Shown: one piece after another, positions 1 to 6,954 of the stretch
How positions within the stretch are numbered: the stretch's first letter is position 1
How the letters are laid out: each line of letters starts with the position of its first letter
Origin: Spirochaetales bacterium
Lineage (GTDB): Bacteria; Spirochaetota; Spirochaetia; SZUA-6
Length of the DNA: 18,509 nucleotides
Reading direction: 5' to 3'
NCBI GenBank assembly: GCA_003233545.1
Contig: QILZ01000150.1
Location: 1 to 18,509 of the forward strand
Made by a program: the position numbers and the translations under genes
Notes under the pieces: model-generated
The model's database searches: none
What the model was told of the DNA's origin: nothing
Seen by the model: only the letters and a program-made list of their open reading frames with translations

Positions 1-2
1 TG

Positions 3-281
3 GTAAATTACAGCAGAAATTCTTTTATCAATTTAACCGGCAGAGGCAGGCGTATAGCGAGCTCTGTAAATGGTAAACATGAAAGTCTCTACAGGTTTTT
101 AAGAGAAATTCTGCTTCTGCCGGATGATATTGCCCGTGACGAAGCATGTAAAATCGAACATTCGGTGGACAGTGAAACTGTCAGAAGACTTGTAAAACTG
201 GTAAATTTCTTTGATCTGCATATATTTAAAACGGAAAAACATGGGGAACTCTGGCGGAAGCAGGTTCTGGAGAAGGACTGA
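3..281 (+). CDS. DtxR-family metal-dependent transcriptional repressor, 3' end only
   Basis: This is the last 92 codons of a gene whose start lies left of the window; frame 3 is open from base 3 to the TGA at 279-281. The translation contains the helical dimerisation and metal-binding domain of the DtxR/IdeR/MntR family. It has a Thr-Gly-Arg-Gly-Arg stretch, then His-Glu-Ser-Leu and Phe-Leu, then the signature Glu-Ala-Cys-Lys-Ile-Glu-His at about 144-161. In DtxR the Cys, Glu and His of this signature bind the effector metal. MntR-type proteins have no Cys there, so the sequence points to an iron-type regulator. The protein ends soon after this domain, so there is no C-terminal SH3-like domain. 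feoA begins one base after the stop, so the repressor is co-transcribed with the ferrous iron transporter it probably controls. The DNA-binding domain is not visible. Family is fairly sure; iron specificity is inferred. Confidence 0.85.
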   Translation, partial: VNYSRNSFINLTGRGRRIASSVNGKHESLYRFLREILLLPDDIARDEACKIEHSVDSETVRRLVKLVNFFDLHIFKTEKHGELWRKQVLEKD

Positions 282-282
282 C

Positions 283-564
283 ATGATGAAAATATCGATG
301 GATCGTCTTTCCCCGGGCGAGACAGGCAAAGTCGTGCGGATAAATGCAACGGGAGATCTGCGGCAGCGGCTTTTGGCCATGGGGATTTTACCCGGGGTGG
401 AAATAGAACTTGTAAGGATAGCACCCTTAGGTGATCCGCTGGATTTTAAACTGCGCGATTTCCATCTTTCCATGAGAAAAAATGAAGCACGAAATATTAT
501 AGTAGAAAGGTTTAATCATCATGGGCGGAGAGGCAGGAGAAAAAGAAGGCATTGGCAATGGTAG
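283..564 (+). CDS. feoA: FeoA, ferrous iron transport accessory protein
   Basis: FeoA is a small cytoplasmic SH3-like protein that works with the FeoB channel in Fe(II) uptake. Residues 1-75 match the family: a start like Met-Lys-Ile-Ser-Met-Asp-Arg-Leu-Ser-Pro-Gly-Glu, then Arg-Gln-Arg-Leu-Leu-Ala-Met-Gly-Ile-Leu-Pro-Gly and a Gly-Asp-Pro-Leu turn. I chose ATG 283 because AGAAGGA at 271-277 sits 5 bases before it; ATG 286, 8 bases away, is equally possible. The protein is 93 residues against the usual 75-85. The extra tail is very basic (many Arg, ending Trp-Gln-Trp) and is encoded by the 44 bases that overlap the start of feoB, so translation of the two is probably coupled. Identification is strong; whether the tail matters is unknown. 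Confidence 0.92.
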   Translation: MMKISMDRLSPGETGKVVRINATGDLRQRLLAMGILPGVEIELVRIAPLGDPLDFKLRDFHLSMRKNEARNIIVERFNHHGRRGRRKRRHWQW

Positions 565-2617
565 AAAGACCTGCAGGGTTGCTATTGTGGGTAATCCGAA
601 CTGCGGGAAAACGACTCTTTTTAATGAGCTTACAGGTGCACGGCAGAAGGTGGGTAACTGGCCCGGTGTTACAATAGAAAAAAAGACAGGTTTTTTATCT
701 GTAAACAACAGAATAAAAGCGGAGATAATCGATCTGCCGGGAATATATTCGCTCAGCGCATATTCTCTGGATGAGAGGATTGCACGTGATTATCTGCTGA
801 AGGAAAAACCCGATGCAATAATAAATATTGTGGATGCATCGAATCTTGAACGAAATCTCTTTTTAACCACCCAGCTCCTCGAACTGCAGATTCCGATGAT
901 TATTTCACTTAATCTGGTGGATGCGGCAGGAAAGAAGAATCTGAAGATCGATGTGGATATACTATCCAGCCATCTCCGCATACCTGTAGTACCCACTGTT
1001 GCTTTAAAGGGACAGGGCATCGATAAAATTACAGAGATGACGGGAAAGGTTTTACAGGGTGAATGGCATAAGAAGATGGCCAGGGTAAGATTCGGTACGG
1101 ATGGAGAAAAACACATTTCTGAGGTAGAGAAACTGCTGCATAAAGCCGCTGAAAGGATGAATTTACCCTTAAGATGGCTGGCGGTTAAATTGTTCGAAGG
1201 AGATAGGGAGTATGAGCTTCTGCTGGAAAGCAAAGAACTTCTAAACAGAATTAATGAATACAGGAAAAAAACGGAAAAAATGGTAGGCGAGGATACGGAG
1301 ACAATAATCGCTGATTATCGTTACGGGTTTATCTCCGGTTTGGTTAAGGAGGCCGTAACTGTTACCGCTGATATCAGGATTACTCTATCCGAAAAAATCG
1401 ATGCGGTTATAACAAGCAGAATTCTGGGGATTCCTTTTTTTGCCCTGGTAATATTCCTGATGTTTAAAATTTCTATAGATTTCTCGCAGCCCGGTATAGA
1501 ATATATAGATTCCCTGTTTACGCTGCTTCTGAATTGGATTAATGTCCGGTTATTTACAATAGGTGCTCCGGGATGGATTTCTTATATAGTTGTGAATGGT
1601 GTAATCGGAGGAACCGGTACTGTTATTACCTTTGTCGTTCCGATTGCCCTGGTCTTTCTCTGTCTGTCTTTTTTAGAAGATATCGGTTATCTTTCGAGGG
1701 GAGCTTTTGTTATGGACCGCCTGATGCACTGGATGGGACTGCCGGGGAAGGCATTTATTCCGCTTATTCTCGGGTTCGGGTGCAATGTTCCCGGTATTCT
1801 GGCCACAAGAGTTATGGAAAATGAAAAAGACAGGCTCATAACAATACTTATAAACCCCTTTATATCCTGTGGTGCAAGACTTCCGGTTTATATCATGATT
1901 GCGGGGGCGGTTTTTGCGCGGAATGTGGGTACTGTTGTGTTTTCGCTGTATGCAGCCGGAATATTAACGGCGATTGCAGTAGGTCTGATATTTCGGAGAA
2001 CAATTTTAAAAGGCCCTTCCACCCCTTTTGTGATGGAACTTCCGCCGTACAGGCTGCCTACATTGAAAGGTATTCTACTGCATACCTGGGGAAATGTATG
2101 GTCGTTTGTTAAAAGAGCGGGAACTTTAATTGTTGCAATAATTTTACTTCTTGTTGTTCTGGGTTATCTTCCCGTTGGAGTTACACCGAATTCGAAAGAC
2201 TCTGTTCTTGGTAAGGTCGGCCTTGCTATTTCTCCTGTTTTTAAACCACAGGGTTTTGCAAACTGGAAAGCTTCCGTAGCTCTCTTTACCGGTCTGTTTG
2301 CAAAGGAAGCGGTCGTAGGCACAATGGGTGCACTATACGGCGTAGAAAGCAGAAATCCGGACAGCAGCGGCGGGAGGGGAAGAATAAAGAATGGTACACT
2401 TAAGGCTAAAATAGCGCGTGATTTTACTCCGCTTTCCGCATACAGTTTTCTGCTTTTTATTCTTCTCTATTCACCGTGTGTGGCTACTATGGGGGCAATC
2501 TCAAAGGAGGCCGGTCTAAAATGGGCGGTTTTTTCGGTTCTTTTCAACACAGCGGTAGCTTATATTATAAGCATGGGAGTATTTCAGATAGGAACTTTGA
2601 TAAAGGCACTCCTTTAA
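521..2617 (+). CDS. feoB: FeoB, ferrous iron transport GTPase/permease
   Basis: Inner-membrane Fe(II) transporter with an N-terminal G domain. Visible G-protein motifs are GNPNCGKT (residues 24-31), the switch region around VGNWPGVT (44-51), DLPG (71-74), NLVD (131-134) and an Ala-Leu-Lys-Gly element near 161-164. A helical spacer follows to about residue 290, then the polytopic membrane part. The paired gate regions are recognisable: GFGCNVPG (418-425) with SCGARLPVY (449-457), and FAKEAVVG (593-600) with SPCVATMG (651-658). Length is 698, shorter than the E. coli protein of about 770, and there is no FeoC-like tail. The ATG at 521 follows a weak AGAAAGG and lies inside feoA; no other in-frame start precedes the P-loop closely. 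It is the last gene of the repressor-feoA-feoB operon. Confidence 0.96.
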   Translation: MGGEAGEKEGIGNGRKTCRVAIVGNPNCGKTTLFNELTGARQKVGNWPGVTIEKKTGFLSVNNRIKAEIIDLPGIYSLSAYSLDERIARDYLLKEKPDAIINIVDASNLERNLFLTTQLLELQIPMIISLNLVDAAGKKNLKIDVDILSSHLRIPVVPTVALKGQGIDKITEMTGKVLQGEWHKKMARVRFGTDGEKHISEVEKLLHKAAERMNLPLRWLAVKLFEGDREYELLLESKELLNRINEYRKKTEKMVGEDTETIIADYRYGFISGLVKEAVTVTADIRITLSEKIDAVITSRILGIPFFALVIFLMFKISIDFSQPGIEYIDSLFTLLLNWINVRLFTIGAPGWISYIVVNGVIGGTGTVITFVVPIALVFLCLSFLEDIGYLSRGAFVMDRLMHWMGLPGKAFIPLILGFGCNVPGILATRVMENEKDRLITILINPFISCGARLPVYIMIAGAVFARNVGTVVFSLYAAGILTAIAVGLIFRRTILKGPSTPFVMELPPYRLPTLKGILLHTWGNVWSFVKRAGTLIVAIILLLVVLGYLPVGVTPNSKDSVLGKVGLAISPVFKPQGFANWKASVALFTGLFAKEAVVGTMGALYGVESRNPDSSGGRGRIKNGTLKAKIARDFTPLSAYSFLLFILLYSPCVATMGAISKEAGLKWAVFSVLFNTAVAYIISMGVFQIGTLIKALL

Positions 2618-2623
2618 AAAGGG

Positions 2624-2647
2624 TCGTCAGGGTATTGACGATATCCT
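2624..2647. repeat. Overlapping inverted repeats across the rplU promoter -35
   Basis: Two imperfectly nested palindromes overlap here. One is TCGTCA (2624-2629), a 6-base loop, then TGACGA (2636-2641). The other is AGGGTAT (2629-2635) facing ATATCCT (2641-2647), with one mismatch. They cover the -35 box at 2635-2640. No T-run follows, so this does not look like an intrinsic terminator for feoB. It could be an operator or chance symmetry. Confidence 0.4.
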
Positions 2648-2664
2648 GAACCATGTGCTATAAC
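2635..2664 (+). promoter_or_regulatory. Putative sigma70 promoter for the rplU operon
   Basis: TTGACG at 2635-2640 and TATAAC at 2659-2664 are separated by 18 bases, with TG one base before the -10 (extended -10). The predicted start of transcription is near 2671, giving a leader of about 27 bases that holds the rplU ribosome-binding site. It lies in the only real gap between feoB and rplU, which supports it as the head of the ribosomal operon. Confidence 0.65.
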
Positions 2665-2697
2665 CGTTTTAAAATAAGATAGGTAGAGGTGAAATTA

Positions 2698-3012
2698 ATG
2701 TATGCGTTAGTGGAGATAAAAGGGAAACAATACAAGGTGGAGAAAGGTTCGCTGATAAAAGTGGATAGGATACATAGTAATATAGGGGATTCCGTTGAAC
2801 TGGATTCGATCCTTTTAACAGCGGACGAAGGTAAAGTTGCTGTGGGCTCGCCGTTTGTTAAGGGAATCAAGGTTAAAGCTGTAGTTGCCGAACACGGTAA
2901 AGGCAGGAAGGTGCTGATATATAAATATAAACGCCGGAAAAAATACAGAAAGAGACAGGGACATAGAGCGCAATTTTCCGTTTTAAGAATAGAAGATATA
3001 ACCGGGGCCTGA
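2698..3012 (+). CDS. rplU: Ribosomal protein bL21
   Basis: Large-subunit ribosomal protein L21, 104 residues, the normal size for the family. The N-terminus (Met-Tyr-Ala-Leu-Val-Glu-Ile-Lys-Gly-Lys-Gln-Tyr) and the basic stretch Tyr-Lys-Tyr-Lys-Arg-Arg-Lys-Lys-Tyr-Arg-Lys-Arg with Gly-His-Arg are diagnostic, the latter being the 23S rRNA contact region. Start is ATG 2698, 7 bases after AGAGGT (2685-2690). A GTG at 2689 is in frame but lies on that ribosome-binding site. It heads the rplU-prp-rpmA cluster, whose close order is kept in most bacteria, and is followed by prp after 2 bases. Confidence 0.97.
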   Translation: MYALVEIKGKQYKVEKGSLIKVDRIHSNIGDSVELDSILLTADEGKVAVGSPFVKGIKVKAVVAEHGKGRKVLIYKYKRRKKYRKRQGHRAQFSVLRIEDITGA

Positions 3013-3014
3013 CT

Positions 3015-3353
3015 TTGATAAAAATACAGGTTGTCCTGTATTCCAATGGATGTCTGAAATCGTTAAATGCGGACGGGCATTCATCGAAAGGTAAAAAGGG
3101 AGAAAATATACCCTGCAGCATTGTTTCCGCTGTTTTAAAAACGTGTGCAAAGTTGATTTATCTTGATAAGGAAACAGAAAGTGACGGAGATGCGGTTTTT
3201 CCGGGCAGTCTTCGTTTAAAAGTTGATAGTATCGAAGAGGGCAGAATTCTCTGGGTAAAAGGTGTAACCGACTTCCTTATGAGTGCTCTTAAAGAGGTTG
3301 ACAGAGAATATCCGGATGTTCTGGAAATGTATATTAAGGATGACAGAAAGTGA
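3015..3353 (+). CDS. prp: Prp-type ribosomal-processing cysteine protease
   Basis: Small protein (112 residues) between L21 and L27, matching the Prp/YsxB family. In Firmicutes Prp removes an N-terminal extension from L27. The catalytic pair is present and at the family's usual positions: His22 in Asp-Gly-His and Cys34 in Ile-Pro-Cys-Ser, followed by a Val-Ser-Ala-Val-Leu-Lys helix. The only in-frame start near the N-terminus is TTG 3015, two bases after the rplU stop, with no strong ribosome-binding site of its own, so translation is likely coupled to rplU. The oddity is that the bL27 encoded next has no extension to cleave, so the substrate is uncertain. Family assignment is good; the reaction in this organism is inferred. 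Confidence 0.85.
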   Translation: MIKIQVVLYSNGCLKSLNADGHSSKGKKGENIPCSIVSAVLKTCAKLIYLDKETESDGDAVFPGSLRLKVDSIEEGRILWVKGVTDFLMSALKEVDREYPDVLEMYIKDDRK

Positions 3354-3365
3354 GGAGGCTTAGAT

Positions 3366-3623
3366 ATGGCACATAAAAAAGGCGGCGGCAGTTCGCGAAA
3401 CGGGAGAGATTCGGAGTCGAAACGGCTTGGTGTAAAACGTTTCGGCGGAGAATTGGTCAGAGCGGGAACGATTATTGTACGGCAGCGCGGCACAAGGCTG
3501 CACCCGGGCGAGAATGTGGGGAAAGGGCGTGATGATACTCTATTTGCAAAGGCGGATGGGAAGGTCGTATTTCTTAAAAAGCGGGGGAAAAAGGTAGTTT
3601 CGATAGCACCTGTTTCACTTTAA
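3366..3623 (+). CDS. rpmA: Ribosomal protein bL27
   Basis: Large-subunit protein L27, 85 residues, whose N-terminal tail reaches the peptidyl transferase centre. It begins Met-Ala-His-Lys-Lys-Gly-Gly-Gly-Ser-Ser and continues Asn-Gly-Arg-Asp-Ser-Glu-Ser-Lys-Arg-Leu-Gly-Val-Lys, the classic L27 signature. GGAGG at 3354-3358 is 7 bases before ATG 3366. An in-frame TGA at 3351-3353 (also the prp stop) with no start codon between shows that the Firmicute-type cleavable N-terminal extension is absent. It sits 12 bases after prp and 31 bases before obg. Confidence 0.97.
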   Translation: MAHKKGGGSSRNGRDSESKRLGVKRFGGELVRAGTIIVRQRGTRLHPGENVGKGRDDTLFAKADGKVVFLKKRGKKVVSIAPVSL

Positions 3624-3654
3624 ATTATCATGGCCGGAAATCAAAGTTTATTTA

Positions 3655-4650
3655 GTGAATGAATTTGTAGATGAAGTAAAAATAACGGTTTTCTCGGGAA
3701 AAGGAGGGGACGGTGCGGTCTCGTTCCGGCGGGAGAAGTATATCCCCATGGGCGGACCGGACGGAGGAGACGGAGGAGACGGGGGAGATGTTATTTTTAC
3801 GGTTCGCTCAAACTTAAAAACACTTTCCCATTTGAACTTAAAAAAGGTTTTTAAAGCCGAAAACGGAAGACCCGGAGCCGGACAGAAAAAGCACGGCCGA
3901 AGCGGCAAAGGTATCGAAGTTGCCGTACCTCCCGGTACAATTATAAAAGATTTTGAAACAGGAAGGACTATTAAAGAATTTACAAAAAACGGAGAGATAT
4001 GGACTTTTATTAAAGGCGGCCGCGGCGGTAAAGGAAATGCACGTTATGCAAATTCGGTACGGCAGGCCCCGAGAATCGCACAACCGGGAAGAGAAGGAAT
4101 AACCCGTATACTTATGGTGGAATTAAAAATAATAGCGGATGCCGGTTTTGTGGGTCTGCCCAATTCAGGTAAATCGACATTGCTGTCCGTTCTTACCAAT
4201 GCCAGGCCTGAGATAGGGAGTTATGCATTTACTACAAAGATTCCTCATCTCGGTATTTTAAGGACTGGTGCCGGGGATATTATTCTTGCGGACATACCCG
4301 GTATAATCGAGGGAGCGTCCCGAGGCGTAGGGCTTGGGATTGAATTTCTTAAACATATAGCAAGAACAAGAATACTTCTGTTTCTTATCGATCTGTCGAG
4401 AGATGACTTTTTACAGCAGAAGGGTATATTGGAATCAGAAGTAAATACATACTCATCTTCTTTAAGCAAAAAGCAGCGTCTGATTGTCGGAACAAAGATA
4501 GATATCGATACTGCAAGGGATAATCTTGATATTTTTATGCGTAAAAACGAAGAAGAAAATATAACAGGAATATCCTCGATAACAGGAGAAGGGCTGGATA
4601 CTTTAAAAAAAACTATGATAAGGTATGTTATGCGGGAGGTTCAGGCATAG
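3655..4650 (+). CDS. obg: Obg/CgtA GTPase
   Basis: Ribosome-associated GTPase used in 50S maturation and stress control. Residues 1-158 form the glycine-rich OBG fold (GKGGDGAVSFRREK near 15-28, then Gly-Gly-Asp repeats 33-45). The G domain follows: GLPNSGKS (167-174), AFTT (191-194), DIPG (213-216), TKID (280-283) and SSITG (307-311). The protein stops at residue 331, just after the G domain, so it lacks the C-terminal OCT domain found in B. subtilis Obg and the acidic tail of E. coli CgtA. The start is GTG 3655; no ATG, GTG or TTG lies upstream in frame, and no good ribosome-binding site is visible. Position behind rpmA is the classical arrangement. Confidence 0.95.
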   Translation: MNEFVDEVKITVFSGKGGDGAVSFRREKYIPMGGPDGGDGGDGGDVIFTVRSNLKTLSHLNLKKVFKAENGRPGAGQKKHGRSGKGIEVAVPPGTIIKDFETGRTIKEFTKNGEIWTFIKGGRGGKGNARYANSVRQAPRIAQPGREGITRILMVELKIIADAGFVGLPNSGKSTLLSVLTNARPEIGSYAFTTKIPHLGILRTGAGDIILADIPGIIEGASRGVGLGIEFLKHIARTRILLFLIDLSRDDFLQQKGILESEVNTYSSSLSKKQRLIVGTKIDIDTARDNLDIFMRKNEEENITGISSITGEGLDTLKKTMIRYVMREVQA

Positions 4651-4654
4651 AGTA

Positions 4655-5224
4655 ATGAGGCTGCTTGTTATAGGGGGGACCTACAATCCGGTTCATATAG
4701 GACATCTATTTTTGGCAGAGGAAGTCAGGACCGCGCTGGGTTATGATAAAGCTGTTTTTATACCTGCTTTTATACCGGTTCATAAGAAACTAATTTCGGG
4801 AGTAAATCCCATACATAGGGTTAAAATGCTGGAGCTTGCAGTTAAACCCTACGCCGGGTTTGCCGTCGATTCATGCGAAATAGAACGCGGCGGAAAATCG
4901 TTCAGTATAGACACTATTGAATATATCAGGGCAAAATATGAATCTAAGGATAAGCCGGGTTTTCTTATCGGTGATGATCTTGCCATTACTTTTGCTACAT
5001 GGAAAGAACCTGAAAAAGTTGCAGAGCTGTCCGACCTGATAGTAGTACACAGGCTTTTTAAAGAAGAAATAAACTTATCATTTCCTCATAAGTATATCGA
5101 GAATCTTATGCTTCCGGTTTCATCTTCTGAAATTCGGCAGAGAGTAAAAGACGGTAAGAATATTAAATTTATTGTGCCGGATAAGGTGATAGAGTATATT
5201 GAAAAACATAATCTCTATAAATAA
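4655..5224 (+). CDS. nadD: Nicotinate-nucleotide adenylyltransferase
   Basis: Transfers AMP from ATP to nicotinate mononucleotide to make deamido-NAD, a step of NAD synthesis. The N-terminal nucleotidyltransferase signature is clear: Gly-Gly-Thr-Tyr-Asn-Pro-Val-His-Ile-Gly-His at residues 7-17, with the HxGH motif at 14-17. Near the C-terminus Ser-Ser-Ser-Glu-Ile-Arg is the second conserved nucleotide-binding motif. Length is 189, typical for NadD. I place the start at ATG 4655, because the Rossmann strand (Leu-Leu-Val-Ile-Gly-Gly) begins two residues later; the in-frame ATG at 4625 lies inside obg. GGGAGGT at 4634-4640 is rather far away (14 bases). The neighbours yqeK and rsfS are its usual partners. 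Confidence 0.94.
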   Translation: MRLLVIGGTYNPVHIGHLFLAEEVRTALGYDKAVFIPAFIPVHKKLISGVNPIHRVKMLELAVKPYAGFAVDSCEIERGGKSFSIDTIEYIRAKYESKDKPGFLIGDDLAITFATWKEPEKVAELSDLIVVHRLFKEEINLSFPHKYIENLMLPVSSSEIRQRVKDGKNIKFIVPDKVIEYIEKHNLYK

Positions 5225-5777
5225 CAGTGCGGACCTGCGTAAATATATATCGTATCAGCGGTTTAAACATTCCAGGCAGGTTTCCATGCTGGCAAAAAGA
5301 TTGTGTATACGGTATGGTACGGAACCGGATAAAGGACGGGCAGCCGGGCTTATGCATGATATTGCACGGGAAATGAACGGTGAGCTGCTGCTTAATCTGG
5401 CTATGACCGACGGGAATAAGATAACGAGCTGGGAACGGAAACGGCCGGTTCTGCTCCACGGACGTGCGGGAGCGGTTATTCTTAAAAGAGATTTTGGTTT
5501 TAATGATTCGGAGATTTTAGAGGCCGTACGGAACCATGTCACCGGAAAACCGGGCATGAGTCTTTTATCTAAGATTATTTTTGTTTCCGATTTTCTGGAA
5601 CCGGCCCGGGTTTTTATTGATTCCGAACAGCGTAAAAGGATTATGTCGATGGATATCGATTCTATGCTTGCTGAGGTTTTAAGTATGATATTCTGCTATC
5701 TGGAACGTGAGAAGAAGGAGATTGCACCTCCTTCCATAGCTTTGTATAAGGAGTTACAGTGTGTTAAGTTCCGGTAA
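5199..5777 (+). CDS. yqeK: YqeK-type HD-domain hydrolase (Ap4A hydrolase)
   Basis: HD-superfamily metal-dependent phosphohydrolase. Members of the YqeK family split diadenosine tetraphosphate symmetrically into two ADP. Metal ligands can be read directly: His24 (Phe-Lys-His), His53-Asp54 (Leu-Met-His-Asp-Ile-Ala), His87 (Leu-Leu-His-Gly), His113 (Asn-His-Val-Thr-Gly) and Asp131 (Phe-Val-Ser-Asp-Phe). Length 192 is normal. The start is TTG 5199, with AAGGTGAT at 5183-5190 eight bases upstream and about 20 residues ahead of the first ligand, as in homologues. The gene overlaps the end of nadD by 26 bases and the start of the LCP gene by 17, indicating translational coupling in the nadD-yqeK-rsfS group. 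Confidence 0.9.
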   Translation: MKNIISINNSADLRKYISYQRFKHSRQVSMLAKRLCIRYGTEPDKGRAAGLMHDIAREMNGELLLNLAMTDGNKITSWERKRPVLLHGRAGAVILKRDFGFNDSEILEAVRNHVTGKPGMSLLSKIIFVSDFLEPARVFIDSEQRKRIMSMDIDSMLAEVLSMIFCYLEREKKEIAPPSIALYKELQCVKFR

Positions 5778-6954
5778 TACCAGGAAAAAAAAATTTGATA
5801 AAAGTCTGATTTTCCTTATCATTATAATTCTGGTACTTATTGGTACCTTTTTGGCGATATATTTTCAGTTCAGAACAGACCAGCTTAATGAGAATATTAA
5901 GAATGGCCTGCCCATAAAGATACTGTTCGTTTTTTCGGATAAGGATAAGCCTCTTTTTTTTGAGGTTTTCATGTATCAGCCAACCACTCACAGGGGATCC
6001 ATACTGTACTTTCCGGCAAACGCGGGTTCTATAATAAAAAAATATAAAAAAGTCGATGCTGTAGGCACTCTGTACGAAAGGGGCAATTATAAAGACCTTT
6101 TAAAGAAAATTGGTGATATGATCGGAACCGAAATCCCATTTGTAATAGATATGGATGTCGGTGACATACGCAATACCGTGGATCTTCTCGGAGGTCTGGA
6201 ATTGTTTATACCTAATTCCGTGGATACAAAGTCAGGTAACAGAAAGATTCTGCTTCCTTCCGGAAGCGTGGTATTGGACGGAGACAAAGCAGTCGATTTT
6301 TTACTTTATCAGGATTCTCATGAATCAGAGATAGATATAATCGGAAGAAAGCAAAAACTGCTGCAGTCCCTCTTAAAGAAAATTGCGGACAGGGGCGGTT
6401 ATATCACTAAACCTCAGGTTTTTGCCTTTTTTAAAAAGTATAATACGACAAATATTTCAGAGAGATCGATGATAACTCTTATCGAAGAATTAAAGAATGT
6501 GGATTTTGACCGGATGATTTTTCAGCGGGTTCTCGGCACAACAAGGACTGTTGATGGGAAAAAGCTTCTATTTTCCCATTATAACGGTGAGCTTTTAAAA
6601 GAGAAGGTTAAACAGACACTCGAAACTCTTGCGAGCAAAGAATCTATGGATAATGACTCTTTAACCGTAACTGTGGAGATATTAAACGGCACAAAGGCCA
6701 GAGGCCTGGCAGGAAGGACCAGAGAGATTTATCAGAGTTTCGGTTTCGATGTAATTTCCGTAGGAAACGCCGATAATGATGAGTATCTGAATACTGTTAT
6801 ACTGGACCGGAAGGGGAAACCCGAACTGGCTAAAAAGGCGGCGGAAGTGATTCGTTGTAAGAAAATATATACGAAATTGGATCCGAATATCGACGATACC
6901 ATAGATGTAACTATTATACTTGGAAAGGATTTTGATGGAAGATACTGCCAGTAA
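5761..6954 (+). CDS. LytR-CpsA-Psr (LCP)-like membrane protein with LytR_C domain
   Basis: A 397-residue protein with a short basic N-terminus, one membrane segment (about 15-36) and an extracytoplasmic part. Residues about 52-210 resemble the LCP fold: the Asp-Ile-Arg-Asn-Thr-Val-Asp-Leu-Leu-Gly-Gly-Leu element (135-146), Leu-Asp-Gly-Asp-Lys-Ala (172-177) and a Gly-Arg-Lys-Gln helix (195-198). Residues about 301-388 (Val-Glu-Ile-Leu-Asn-Gly-Thr-Lys-Ala-Arg-Gly-Leu-Ala) are a LytR_C domain. LCP enzymes move lipid-linked glycopolymers to peptidoglycan, but the Asp/Arg motifs expected in the first half of the domain are not visible here, so activity is doubtful. GTG 5761 has AAGGAG at 5748-5753. 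It overlaps yqeK and rsfS. LytR_C is confident; the LCP domain is divergent. Confidence 0.75.
   Translation: MLSSGNTRKKKFDKSLIFLIIIILVLIGTFLAIYFQFRTDQLNENIKNGLPIKILFVFSDKDKPLFFEVFMYQPTTHRGSILYFPANAGSIIKKYKKVDAVGTLYERGNYKDLLKKIGDMIGTEIPFVIDMDVGDIRNTVDLLGGLELFIPNSVDTKSGNRKILLPSGSVVLDGDKAVDFLLYQDSHESEIDIIGRKQKLLQSLLKKIADRGGYITKPQVFAFFKKYNTTNISERSMITLIEELKNVDFDRMIFQRVLGTTRTVDGKKLLFSHYNGELLKEKVKQTLETLASKESMDNDSLTVTVEILNGTKARGLAGRTREIYQSFGFDVISVGNADNDEYLNTVILDRKGKPELAKKAAEVIRCKKIYTKLDPNIDDTIDVTIILGKDFDGRYCQ

Noticed and set aside
790..1233. 147-codon minus-strand frame opposite feoB
   Set aside because: Shadow of feoB; Ser/Phe/Ile-rich with no motif and no start signals.
2624..2641. Hairpin as a terminator for feoB
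   Set aside because: Stem of only 6 pairs with no following T-run, and it overlaps a promoter -35; listed instead as inverted repeats.
3630..3662. Ten-codon frame (Met-Ala-Gly-Asn-Gln-Ser-Leu-Phe-Ser-Glu) overlapping the obg GTG start
   Set aside because: A coupling leader peptide is possible because obg lacks its own ribosome-binding site, but this frame has none either and is too short to judge.
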